DNA of 12,865 nucleotides from DATARH01 sp035504075 (GCA_035504075.1 DATJSO010000041.1:1-12865), one strand, 5' to 3'; numbered from the stretch's first letter, positions 1 to 7,027 are shown. A program made the numbers and translations. The notes: a model not told the origin generated them from the letters alone.

Positions 1-230
1 AGCGTGTAGTTCCAGCCATCCCTGGCATCACGCCAGGAAATCTCGGCGGCGCTGATGCTGGCGGCATTGGTGTCCACCGTCCCATTGTAATAGTCGATGC
101 TGATCTGCCACGTCGTTCCACTGTATGGATTTGTGCAGGTAACGACCAGCGGCCGGGTCTGTGCATCGGCCCGCGCCGCGGCGCAAAGAACAAGGGTGGC
201 GAACGCGGCGATCAGTCGCTTTGAAAGCAT
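1..230 (-). CDS. Secreted hypothetical protein, 3' end outside window
   Basis: This minus-strand reading frame starts at the ATG at 230 and stays open to the left edge, so only the first 76 codons are present. The N-terminus (MLSKRLIAAFATLVLCAAA) has a short basic region, a hydrophobic core and a likely signal-peptidase I site at ADA|Q near residue 23, so export to the periplasm or outside is expected. The visible mature part is polar and aromatic, with one cysteine (VVTCTNPYSG) and a motif around WRDARDGWNYT. It resembles small exported hypothetical proteins that I associate with Bradyrhizobium-like alphaproteobacteria, but I assign no function. No strong Shine-Dalgarno sequence precedes the ATG. 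It is divergent from amtB. The frame is credible because of the clean signal peptide; identity is unknown. Confidence 0.65.
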   Translation of the reverse strand, partial: MLSKRLIAAFATLVLCAAARADAQTRPLVVTCTNPYSGTTWQISIDYYNGTVDTNAASISAAEISWRDARDGWNYT

Positions 231-510
231 AATTTGCTACGAACCTGCCAGCCGCCCCTTACCGACTTTTCCGGCCATTGCAAAGCACGTGCCTGTATTT
301 ACCAGCGATCGCGGCAGCCGCGTCGGCCAAGGACCGGTGCTCTCTTGCTTATTCGTTATGCACCGCGCCGCTTTCCTGACCGATGGCAATTAGACGCTGC
401 AACTTCTGCGCGAAATTCCTAGGAAGGACACGCGCGAGGAGCGACGGGAGAAATGCCTGTTCAAACCCATTCCTCCCACCCAATGGCCTGCCTCAGCCGT
501 CGCTCAGACG
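231..510. other. Long non-coding divergent spacer
   Basis: About 400 bases separate the left-edge secreted protein from amtB. No convincing gene is seen here; the short frames that cross it lack ribosome binding sites and recognisable protein sequence. It should hold the promoter of the minus-strand gene and the upstream control region of amtB. A weak inverted repeat with arms CGGTGC/GCACCG lies at 335-340 and 360-365. Confidence 0.5.
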
Positions 511-511
511 C

Positions 512-526
512 GGCATATATCTTGCT
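512..526 (+). promoter_or_regulatory. Candidate sigma-54 (-24/-12) promoter of amtB
   Basis: The sequence GGCATATATCTTGCT places GG (512-513) and GC (524-525) exactly 10 bases apart and keeps the full TTGCW half of the TGGCACG-N4-TTGCW consensus. The only upstream mismatches are C for the T before GG and ATA for ACG after GGC. Transcription would start near 537, giving a leader of about 90 bases before the amtB ATG. Sigma-54/NtrC control of ammonium transporters is well established, so motif and context agree. No clear NtrC site of the usual GCAC-N7-GTGC form was found upstream. Confidence 0.6.
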
Positions 527-628
527 TCTGTCCCGTAATGCCTTTGGCGTCGCTCTCAGGCGCGCAGCACGTGTTGGAAAGCTGCCGTTTTGGCGCCGTG
601 GGGAACGTCAATAACGGTGGAGAAGTCA

Positions 629-1981
629 ATGCTCGTACCCTCACCAAAATGGCTCGATACAGGGGACAACGCCTGGCAATTGGCCGCGGCGACGTTTGTC
701 GGGCTGCAGAGTATTCCGGGCCTCGTTGTTCTGTACGGCGGCATCGTCAAGAAGAAATGGGCGATCAATTCGGCCTTCATGGCGATGTACGCGTTTGCCG
801 CAGTTATGGTCGTCTGGGTACTGTGGGCCTACAACATGTCGTTCGGGCAGCAGATGCTGCCGTTCTGGGGCGTGCCGAAACCGGCGATATCGGCCGGGTT
901 CCTGCTGCAGCAGGCGACGATCCCGGCCGCCGCATCAGGCATGCCGCCATTGGCCTTCCCGATGGCGACGATGATGTTCTTCCAGTTCGTGTTCGCTGCG
1001 ATCACCGTCATCATCCTCGCCGGTTCGCTGATCGGCCGGATGAGCTTCAAGGCGTGGATCATCTTTGTGCCGTTGTGGATGACGTTTGTCTACACGGTCG
1101 GCTGCTTCAGCATCTGGGGCGGCGGCTGGCTCGCACAGCTTGGCGCGCTCGACTTCTCGGGCGGCTACGTCATTCATTTGGCGGCCGGCACGTCCGGCTT
1201 TGTCGCGGCGGCGGTGGTCGGCCCGCGCATCCAGCAGGACCGCGATCACTTTCCGCCGAACAGCCTGCTGATGGCGCTCGCCGGCGCCGGCATCTTGTGG
1301 CTCGGCTGGAACGGCTTTAACGGCGGCGACCCGTACTTCGCCAACGCCGACGCCTCGGCGGCGATCCTCAACACGAATCTGTGCACCTGCGTCGCCCTGC
1401 TGGTGTGGACGATCATGGATTCGATGGCCTTTGGCAAACCGTCGGTGGTCGGCGCGGTCAACGGCATGATCGCCGGCCTTGTCGGCATCACCCCGGCGGC
1501 CGGTTATGTCAATGGCTGGGGCGCCATCATCATCGGTGTCTGCGCCGGCATCATCCCGTGGTTCTTCATGAACAAGGTGCAGACGACGGCGCTGTTCCGG
1601 CGAGTCGATGACACGCTCAGCGTCCTCTCGACCCACGGCGTCGCTGGCCTGATGGGCGGGTTGTTGACCGGCATCCTGGCGTGCCCGGACATGATCGAAT
1701 ACATCGGCACCGAGAAGGATGCGCCCGGCGTCAGCGGCACCGGCTGGCTCTACGGCAACTTCCACCAGTTCCTGCTGCAGGTCTATGCCGCGGCGTTCAT
1801 CATCGTGTTCAATATCGTCGCGACATTTGTGATCCTGAAGGTGATCTCGGTCTTTGTGTCGTTGCGGATGGACGAGGCGACGCTGCGCGTCGGCGACGAT
1901 GCGGTGCATGGCGAGACGGCCTACAATTTCGGCGACGGCGAGGACATCCCGGCAATGGCTTCTTCGGCCGCCGGCGACTAG
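629..1981 (+). CDS. amtB: Ammonium transporter, Amt/AmtB family
   Basis: This inner-membrane channel of the Amt/Mep/Rh family moves ammonium into the cell. The ATG at 629 is preferred because GGAG (619-622) lies six bases upstream; a TTG at 590 would add 13 residues without a comparable site. The 450-residue product is typical in length and rich in membrane helices. Both pore histidines are visible: H183 in GGYVIHLAAGTSG and H336 in LSTHGVAGLMGG. The periplasmic-side motif GDNAWQL and the block GWNGFNGG are also family signatures. The cytoplasmic tail keeps HGETAYNFGDG, matching the conserved C-terminal region that binds PII proteins such as GlnK. However, no glnK gene adjoins it on either side, whereas amtB is often paired with glnK. 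A sigma-54 promoter candidate lies upstream and a stem-loop follows the stop. Confidence 0.95.
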   Translation: MLVPSPKWLDTGDNAWQLAAATFVGLQSIPGLVVLYGGIVKKKWAINSAFMAMYAFAAVMVVWVLWAYNMSFGQQMLPFWGVPKPAISAGFLLQQATIPAAASGMPPLAFPMATMMFFQFVFAAITVIILAGSLIGRMSFKAWIIFVPLWMTFVYTVGCFSIWGGGWLAQLGALDFSGGYVIHLAAGTSGFVAAAVVGPRIQQDRDHFPPNSLLMALAGAGILWLGWNGFNGGDPYFANADASAAILNTNLCTCVALLVWTIMDSMAFGKPSVVGAVNGMIAGLVGITPAAGYVNGWGAIIIGVCAGIIPWFFMNKVQTTALFRRVDDTLSVLSTHGVAGLMGGLLTGILACPDMIEYIGTEKDAPGVSGTGWLYGNFHQFLLQVYAAAFIIVFNIVATFVILKVISVFVSLRMDEATLRVGDDAVHGETAYNFGDGEDIPAMASSAAGD

Positions 1982-2014
1982 TCTCGAGAAGGCAGCTGCG
2001 CCGCGGCGACTGGC

Positions 2015-2046
2015 GAACGGGCCGGTTCTGGCGAATCGGCCCGTTC
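2015..2046 (+). terminator. Stem-loop after amtB
   Basis: Perfect 10-bp arms GAACGGGCCG and CGGCCCGTTC enclose a 12-base loop, 33 bases after the amtB stop codon. No run of T follows, so it is not a classic intrinsic terminator. It may mark or protect the transcript end, or reduce read-through into the porin gene. Confidence 0.45.
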
Positions 2047-2178
2047 TCTGTCGCGGCGGGCTGCTGCGGCCGGCGTGCCGCCGCTCCTTAAGACAGCGAA
2101 GTTGCTGAATTTTCGGGCGAATTGTTGCGCCGATGCAATGACTTCGGAAATTTTTCGGGCGCCAAAACGCATGGACTT

Positions 2179-2202
2179 TTTATTGCGCGTTGGTGCAATA
2201 AA
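2179..2202. promoter_or_regulatory. 24-bp inverted repeat upstream of porin
   Basis: TTTATTGC and GCAATAAA are perfect 8-bp inverted arms around an 8-base centre; allowing one G-T pair extends the stem to 10 bp with loop GTTG. It is AT-rich in a GC-rich setting and lies 73 bases before the porin ATG. An operator or a 5'-leader hairpin both fit. TGCAAT occurs here (2194) and also at 2134 and 2214, hinting at repeated binding sites. Confidence 0.45.
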
Positions 2203-2275
2203 CTTAGCCCATGTGCAATTTGGACAAGAATGCCGGGGCAGATGTGTGCCGCCGGCGATATCGGGGGACCAGCCG

Positions 2276-3604
2276 ATGAAAGAGAACAAAAGCGTTTGCG
2301 CGAGGATGATGCTTGCCTGCGTTGTCGCGGCCGTATGGCAGCTCGGCGACCGCTCGGCCGCCTGGGCGCAGATGACGCCGGTGCCGCCGCCACCACCGGT
2401 GACGGCTGCGCCACCGCCGCCCGTCACTGCTGCACCGCCGCCCGCCGCGCCCGCCCCGGTGGCGCCCGCCCCGGTGGCGCCTGCTCCGGCGGCGGCCGCG
2501 CCGGCGTCCAACGCGATGACGACGCCGTCGATGGCCGGACCGCTCGTCGCCAACCCGAACCCGCTTAACTTTCCCGCCGGGCCGCTCGGCCCGGTCTATT
2601 TCAACGGTGCGATCAGCGGCATGGGCTTGTTCCAGAGCTCGCCAGAAACCTACCTCGGCGACCACGGCGCCGATTTCGACATCAGCAACGGTCTCGTGTC
2701 GCTGCAGAATACGTCGGGCTGGTTCCAGTTCTTCGTGCAGGCCGGCATCTATTCGTTCCCGGCGCTGGGGACGGCCTATCTGCATGCCGACCGCACGACC
2801 GGCGACTTTTTCGGTCCGGTGCCGGTGGCCTACGGCAAGTTGGTGCCGAACGACACGTTCTCGGTCGAGGTCGGCAAGCTGCCGACGCTGATCGGCGCCG
2901 AATACGGCTTCACGTTCCAGAACATGAATATCGAGCGCGGCCTGTTGTGGGGCCAGGAACCGATCGTCAGCCGCGGCATCCAGGGCAACTACACTTATGG
3001 ACCGGTCGCCTTCTCGCTGTCGCTGAACGACGGCTTCTATTCCGGCGACTATGATTGGCTGTCAGGCTCCGCCACCTGGACGATCGACAAGCTCAACACG
3101 CTGGAGCTTGTGGCCGGCGGCAACTTCAGCCGCAGCAGCGTCGCCAGGTTCACCAGCACCCCGCCGTTTGCGGCGATCACGCCGCCGGCGCAGGACAACA
3201 GCACGATCCTCAACCTGATCTACACCTATTCGAACGCGCCGTGGACAATCACACCGTATTTCCAGTACACGCATGTGCCGTCGAGCGCCTCGCTCGGGCT
3301 CGCCGACAGCGACACCTACGGCGCCGCTATCCTGGCGAGCTATCAGATCAACGACAATTGGAGCCTCGCCGGACGCGCCGAGATCATCGGCTCGAGCGGC
3401 GGTACCAATCTGCTCGGCTACGGTCCCGGCAGCGGCGCCTTCTCGTTTACGTTGACGCCGGGCTGGCAGCGGGGGATCTTTTTTGCGCGGGCCGATGCCT
3501 CGGTCGTGTCGGCTTGGGGCACGACGCCGGGCGATGTTTTCGGTTCGAGCGGCACGACCAAGACCCAGGGCCGCCTCGTGCTGGAAGGCGGCATCATTTT
3601 CTAG
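2276..3604 (+). CDS. Outer-membrane porin, BBP2/OmpL-like
   Basis: The likely role is passive uptake of small solutes across the outer membrane as a beta-barrel of the putative beta-barrel porin-2 (OmpL-like) family; the substrate is unknown. The ATG at 2276 has GGGGGA (2263-2268) seven bases upstream and begins a clear signal peptide with cleavage expected at AWA|Q (residue 31). Residues about 35-77 form a proline/alanine-rich linker built from short repeats (PPPPVTAA twice, then APAPV units). From about residue 95 the sequence alternates polar and hydrophobic residues with many aromatics and glycines, and contains the family-like stretch VEVGKLPTLIGAE. The 442-residue protein ends in phenylalanine (GGIIF), the usual signal for barrel assembly by BAM. 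It lies downstream of amtB in the same direction but has its own 294-base upstream region, so joint control is only a suggestion. Confidence 0.85.
   Translation: MKENKSVCARMMLACVVAAVWQLGDRSAAWAQMTPVPPPPPVTAAPPPPVTAAPPPAAPAPVAPAPVAPAPAAAAPASNAMTTPSMAGPLVANPNPLNFPAGPLGPVYFNGAISGMGLFQSSPETYLGDHGADFDISNGLVSLQNTSGWFQFFVQAGIYSFPALGTAYLHADRTTGDFFGPVPVAYGKLVPNDTFSVEVGKLPTLIGAEYGFTFQNMNIERGLLWGQEPIVSRGIQGNYTYGPVAFSLSLNDGFYSGDYDWLSGSATWTIDKLNTLELVAGGNFSRSSVARFTSTPPFAAITPPAQDNSTILNLIYTYSNAPWTITPYFQYTHVPSSASLGLADSDTYGAAILASYQINDNWSLAGRAEIIGSSGGTNLLGYGPGSGAFSFTLTPGWQRGIFFARADASVVSAWGTTPGDVFGSSGTTKTQGRLVLEGGIIF
2447..2491 (+). repeat. 15-bp tandem repeat in porin linker
   Basis: Three head-to-tail 15-base units (GCGCCCGCCCCGGTG twice exactly, then a copy with three changes) encode the APAPV repeats of the proline-rich linker. 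A variable linker length between strains would be expected from slippage here. Confidence 0.75.
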
Positions 3605-3647
3605 AGCGGGATGTGTTCTGGGTACGAGCACTCTACCGGACGCCCCT

Positions 3648-3722
3648 CCCGCGGGCTTGACCCGCGGGTCCACGTCGTTGCCGGTAAAATCGCTGACGTG
3701 GATGGCCGGGTCGGGCCCGGCC
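3648..3722. repeat. Mosaic palindromic intergenic repeat
   Basis: Three inverted repeats are packed into 75 bases: CCCGCGGG at 3648-3655 and 3661-3668; TCCACGTC (3669-3676) with GACGTGGA (3695-3702); and GGCCGGG (3704-3710) with CCCGGCC (3716-3722). The pattern, including the spurious reading MAGPDPAIH on the minus strand, matches interspersed palindromic elements familiar from many alphaproteobacterial genomes. It lies between the convergent porin and carbamoylase genes, so it may also act as a transcript-end structure for both. Confidence 0.65.
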
Positions 3723-3755
3723 AAGGGGTGATCGAGCGGTTCGACGTTGAACGCC

Positions 3756-4691
3756 TTACACCTCGGTCTCGGCGCCGGTGCGGCTCGTGATCAGCCCGTA
3801 ATGCTCGACGCGGCGGTGCTTTGCGAAGTTGAACACCGCTCGCCGCAGATAGTCGCCGAGTTCGAGGTCGAGCGTTGTCGCAATGACCTCGTCCTCCTCG
3901 GTCAGCGCCCGGGCCGCGATCTCGCCGGTCGGCGCGACGATGACCGAGCCGCCGATCATCGCAAACCCGTCCTCGGCGCCGCATTTTGCCGCCGCCAAAA
4001 CCCACGCGGCGTTCTGGTAGGCGCCGGCCTGCAACGACAGCAGGTGGTGGAACATGCGCAGGTGCTTGGGCTCGCGGTGGTGAATATTCTCGACCGGCGT
4101 GTTGTAGCCGAGCGCGACGATCTCGACGCCCTGCAACCCCATGACCCGGTAGGTCTCGGGCCAGCGACGGTCGTTGCAGATGCACATGCCGATAACGGCG
4201 TCCAGCATGCGCCAGACCCGGAAACCGTCGTTGCCGACATCGAAATAGCGTTTTTCGAGGTGCTGGAACGGCGCCTGCGGCAGGTGCTCCGAATGTCCCG
4301 GCAGGTGGATCTTGCGGTAGCGGCCGACAATATCGCCGGCTGGATCGACGAGGATCGAAGTATTGTAATGCCGCGTCTCGCCCCTCTCCTCGGTCAATTC
4401 GGCATAGCCAAGATAAAAGCCGATGCCGAGCGCCCTGGCGGCGTCGAACAGCGGCGTCGTCAAGGCATTCGGCATCTCGCGCTCGAACCACGAGTCGATC
4501 TCGTCCCGGTCGGTCATCCACCAGCGCGGAAAGAACGTCGTCAACGCCAGCTCCGGGAACACGACAAACCGTGCGCCCTGGCCCTGCGCCTCGCGCAGCA
4601 GCGCGACGAGCCGGCGGACGACCGCCTCGCGGCTGTCGGCGCGATGAATGGGGCCCAATTGTGCCACGGCGGCGCGCAGCGTGCGGGACAT
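3756..4691 (-). CDS. N-carbamoyl-D-amino-acid hydrolase
   Basis: This cytoplasmic nitrilase-superfamily amidase hydrolyses N-carbamoyl-D-amino acids to the D-amino acid, CO2 and ammonia. The ATG at 4691 has AGGAG seven bases upstream, giving 311 residues, close to the 304 of the Agrobacterium enzyme. The catalytic triad falls at the same numbers as in that enzyme: E47 (VVFPELALTTFFPRWW), K127 (YRKIHLPGH) and C172 (MCICNDRRWPE). E146 in FQHLEKRYF is also kept. These D-carbamoylase signatures separate it from N-carbamoylputrescine amidases and beta-ureidopropionases, although the true substrate is unproven. No hydantoinase or hydantoin racemase gene is adjacent, so it stands apart from the classical hydantoin pathway here. 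It is divergent from the HIT gene and convergent with the porin. A link to ammonium handling by amtB is only inference. Confidence 0.9.
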   Translation of the reverse strand: MSRTLRAAVAQLGPIHRADSREAVVRRLVALLREAQGQGARFVVFPELALTTFFPRWWMTDRDEIDSWFEREMPNALTTPLFDAARALGIGFYLGYAELTEERGETRHYNTSILVDPAGDIVGRYRKIHLPGHSEHLPQAPFQHLEKRYFDVGNDGFRVWRMLDAVIGMCICNDRRWPETYRVMGLQGVEIVALGYNTPVENIHHREPKHLRMFHHLLSLQAGAYQNAAWVLAAAKCGAEDGFAMIGGSVIVAPTGEIAARALTEEDEVIATTLDLELGDYLRRAVFNFAKHRRVEHYGLITSRTGAETEV

Positions 4692-4746
4692 GCGACGGCT
4701 CCTGTTTTGGCGGGGCGCGGCTTGGTTGCAGACCATATTGCGCGGC

Positions 4747-4785
4747 GGCCGCGAGCGCGATCAACTATCGGCCGCGAGCGCGATC
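4747..4785. repeat. 16-bp direct repeat, period 23
   Basis: GGCCGCGAGCGCGATC occurs at 4747-4762 and again at 4770-4785, separated by seven bases, in the 109-base divergent spacer between the carbamoylase and HIT genes. It ends just before the HIT ribosome binding site. The roughly two-helical-turn spacing could suit a dimeric regulator, or it may be a simple duplication. Confidence 0.6.
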
Positions 4786-4800
4786 GATGAGGAACGGGTG

Positions 4801-5220
4801 ATGCTCACAGACCCCGATTGCATCTTCTGCAAGATCGTCGCCGGCACGATGCCGAGCGTAAACCTTTACGAAGACGCCGAGACGCTCGCCTTCATGGACA
4901 TCAATCCGGTGCATGACGGGCATTCCCTGGTGATCCCGAAGGCGCATTTTGCGACCGTGTTCGTCATCGCCCCCGATGTCGTCGCCGCCGTCGCCCGCAC
5001 GACCGCCATTGTCGCAACCGCGGTCAACGCGGCGCTACAGCCGGATGGCCTCAACCTTGTCCAGTCGAACGGCAGGGGTGCCGCGCAGTCGGTCGACCAT
5101 TTTCACATGCATGTGCTGCCGCGGCATCTCGACGACCATCTGCCGATCAACTGGCCCTTGAAACCCGGCGACATGGCCCATATCGCCGATATCGCGGCCC
5201 GCATCCGCGCCCGGCTGTAG
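4801..5220 (+). CDS. HIT-family nucleotide hydrolase/transferase
   Basis: This 139-residue protein belongs to the histidine-triad family, whose members cleave nucleoside phosphoramidates or dinucleoside polyphosphates using the middle region of the triad. The HIT motif is intact as HFHMHVLPR near residues 100-108. The N-terminus carries CIFCKIVAGTMPS, the usual opening of bacterial HIT proteins, with two cysteines (C7, C10) that could join histidines in zinc binding as in some family members. ATG at 4801 follows GAGGAA (4789-4794) by six bases; an adjacent in-frame GTG at 4798 is less well spaced. It stands alone, divergent from the carbamoylase and convergent with recJ. The substrate cannot be told from sequence. 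Confidence 0.9.
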   Translation: MLTDPDCIFCKIVAGTMPSVNLYEDAETLAFMDINPVHDGHSLVIPKAHFATVFVIAPDVVAAVARTTAIVATAVNAALQPDGLNLVQSNGRGAAQSVDHFHMHVLPRHLDDHLPINWPLKPGDMAHIADIAARIRARL

Positions 5221-5237
5221 CCGGCGATCACGCCGGC
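5220..5237. terminator. Shared hairpin between HIT and recJ
   Basis: Arms GCCGGCG (5220-5226) and CGCCGGC (5231-5237) enclose the loop ATCA. The HIT stop codon ends on the first arm base and the recJ stop codon lies in the loop. This compact GC-rich hairpin could end both convergent transcripts, although no T-run follows on either strand. Confidence 0.45.
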
Positions 5238-7027
5238 GCCGGGGCGGCGTCGTCGACGACCAGCTGCACCGCGTCGCCGCCGCGATACGAGTCGCGCCGC
5301 AGATGGCCGGCAATGTGCACCGCGCGACCCTTCGCCTCGGTGAGGAAAGCACCGAGCGGCCCGTCGGCGGCGCGGAACGCGATCGCCTTCAGTCGTCCGG
5401 AGCCGACCGGATCGCTGAGCGTTGCGCGCAGATGCCCCTGACCAACCGGATCGAGCTGCGCCAGCAACACGCCCGGCAATGCGAAACGCGGCTCCGGGTT
5501 GCCGGCGCCAAACGGCGCCAGCGCGTCGAGATGGTCGATCAGTCCGCCGACGGCGCCCGCCACCGACAGCGCCCCGTCGATCGCCAGTTCAGGCACCGGC
5601 GGTGCATGCGACCGGCCGTCGCCGAGACGTTCGGCGAGGAAGTCGCGCAGCGCTTCGAGCCGCCCGGCGGCGACCGTAAACCCGGCCGCCATGGCGTGTC
5701 CGCCGCCATTGACGAGCAGCCCCGCCTGGCGTGCGGCAATAACCGCCGGACCGAGCGGCAGCCCAGGCACCGATCGACCCGACCCTTTGCCGGTCGCATC
5801 CGCGCCCGTGCCGTCGAGCGCCACAACGCAGGCCGGCCGCTCATATCGCTCCTTGAGCCGCGCCGCGACAATGCCGATGACGCCGGGATGCCAGCCCTCG
5901 GCCGCGGCAAAGACCAGCGCAGGGGATTGCGGTGCCGCCTCGACGGTGGCGATCGCCGCCGCCAATGTCTCGGTCTCGATCACGCGCCGCTCGCGGTTAT
6001 AGGCGTCGAGACGGTTCGCCAGCTCGGCGGCGAGCGCCGGATCGTCGGTCGCCAGCAGCCGCGCGCCCAGTTCGGCCTGGCCGACCCGGCCGCCGGCATT
6101 GACGCGCGGCCCGAGCACGAAACCGAGGTGATAGGCGTCAATCGGCCCGCTCGCGCCGGCCACCGCGGCCAGCGCCTTGAGACCGGGGTTGTGCAGCTGC
6201 CGCGCCACCTTCAATCCCTGCGCGACGAGCGCGCGGTTGAGCCCGGCGAGCGGCACGACATCGCACACCGTGCCGAGCGCGACGAGATCGAGCCATTGCA
6301 GCAGATCTGGCTCGGCGCGATCGCGATACCAGCCGGCAAGGCGTAACGCTCGGTTGACGGCAATGACCAGCAGAAACGCGACGCCGACCGCGGCAAGTGC
6401 GCCGTGCGGGCTCGCTTCGTCGAGCCGGTTGGGATTGACCAGCGCGAGCACTCGCGGCAGCGAGGGTTCGCCGACGTGATGATCGACGACAATGACGTCG
6501 AGCCCGGCTTCCGTCGCGGCGGCGAGCGGCTGGTGCGCGGTCGTGCCGCAATCGACGGTAACGACGACCGCGGCGCCGTCGGCTTTGAGACGCAGGAGGG
6601 CCGGTGCATTGGGGCCATAGCCTTCGCGCAGCCGGTCGGGCACGTAAACCCGCGCTTCGGCGCCGACCGCCGCGAAAAAGCGCAGCAGCAGCGCCGCCGA
6701 GGTCGCGCCGTCGACATCGTAATCGCCGAATATCGCGATCGTCTCACCTCGTTCGACGGCCCTCGCGAGTCGTGCCGCTGCGGGCGCCATATCGAGCAGA
6801 TGCGCCGGGTCGGGGAGCTGGTCCCTGAGGCGCGGCGCCAGAAACAGCGGTGCCGCGTCCGCGCCTATGCCGCGCTGCGCCAACAGCCGCGCGACAATTT
6901 CCGGCTGGCCGAGGCGACGGGTGATTGCGGCTGCGTCGGCGTCCCCGATGGCGCTGCGCCCGCGCCAGCGGCGGCCGCATGTCGAACGCTCGACTCCGAG
7001 AAACGCCGGTGATTGAGAACCGTCCAC
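5228..7027 (-). CDS. recJ: Single-stranded-DNA-specific exonuclease RecJ
   Basis: RecJ degrades single-stranded DNA 5' to 3' in RecF-pathway recombination, base-excision and mismatch repair. DHH-family motifs are complete: IFGDYDVDGATS (aspartates 102, 104 and 106), VTVDCGT (D159), VVDHH (182-184), LGPRVNAGGRVG, and the DHHA1 motif NGGGHAMAAG (near 440-448). A C-terminal oligonucleotide-binding-like region follows. The start is uncertain: GTG at 7027 gives 599 residues and places SPAFLGVERS at the N-terminus, as in related alphaproteobacterial proteins, but only a weak GGCGG precedes it. A GTG at 7111 would add 28 arginine/glycine-rich residues that look non-native. In many Hyphomicrobiales recJ follows hom and glpX; here it follows a Rieske oxygenase gene on the same strand after 114 non-coding bases. 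Confidence 0.95.
   Translation of the reverse strand: MDGSQSPAFLGVERSTCGRRWRGRSAIGDADAAAITRRLGQPEIVARLLAQRGIGADAAPLFLAPRLRDQLPDPAHLLDMAPAAARLARAVERGETIAIFGDYDVDGATSAALLLRFFAAVGAEARVYVPDRLREGYGPNAPALLRLKADGAAVVVTVDCGTTAHQPLAAATEAGLDVIVVDHHVGEPSLPRVLALVNPNRLDEASPHGALAAVGVAFLLVIAVNRALRLAGWYRDRAEPDLLQWLDLVALGTVCDVVPLAGLNRALVAQGLKVARQLHNPGLKALAAVAGASGPIDAYHLGFVLGPRVNAGGRVGQAELGARLLATDDPALAAELANRLDAYNRERRVIETETLAAAIATVEAAPQSPALVFAAAEGWHPGVIGIVAARLKERYERPACVVALDGTGADATGKGSGRSVPGLPLGPAVIAARQAGLLVNGGGHAMAAGFTVAAGRLEALRDFLAERLGDGRSHAPPVPELAIDGALSVAGAVGGLIDHLDALAPFGAGNPEPRFALPGVLLAQLDPVGQGHLRATLSDPVGSGRLKAIAFRAADGPLGAFLTEAKGRAVHIAGHLRRDSYRGGDAVQLVVDDAAPAPA

Noticed and set aside
590..628. TTG start extending amtB by 13 residues
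   Set aside because: No ribosome binding site at the TTG, whereas the ATG at 629 has GGAG at ideal spacing and fits the family N-terminus.
935..1909. 324-codon minus-strand frame opposite amtB
   Set aside because: It mirrors the amtB codons, is rich in Arg, Asp and His, lacks a recognisable domain, and overlaps a certain gene completely.
2157..2170. GG-N10-GC pattern before the porin as a second sigma-54 site
   Set aside because: It lacks the TTGC and TGGCA cores; only the dinucleotide spacing fits, which is expected by chance in this DNA.
3601..4764. 387-codon minus-strand frame overlapping the carbamoylase
   Set aside because: It is in another frame of the carbamoylase, is arginine-rich, and its C-terminal end is a translation of the palindromic repeat (PSTSAILPATTWTRGSS-like sequence).
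5303..6346. 347-codon plus-strand frame opposite recJ
   Set aside because: Antisense shadow of recJ without a domain or ribosome site.
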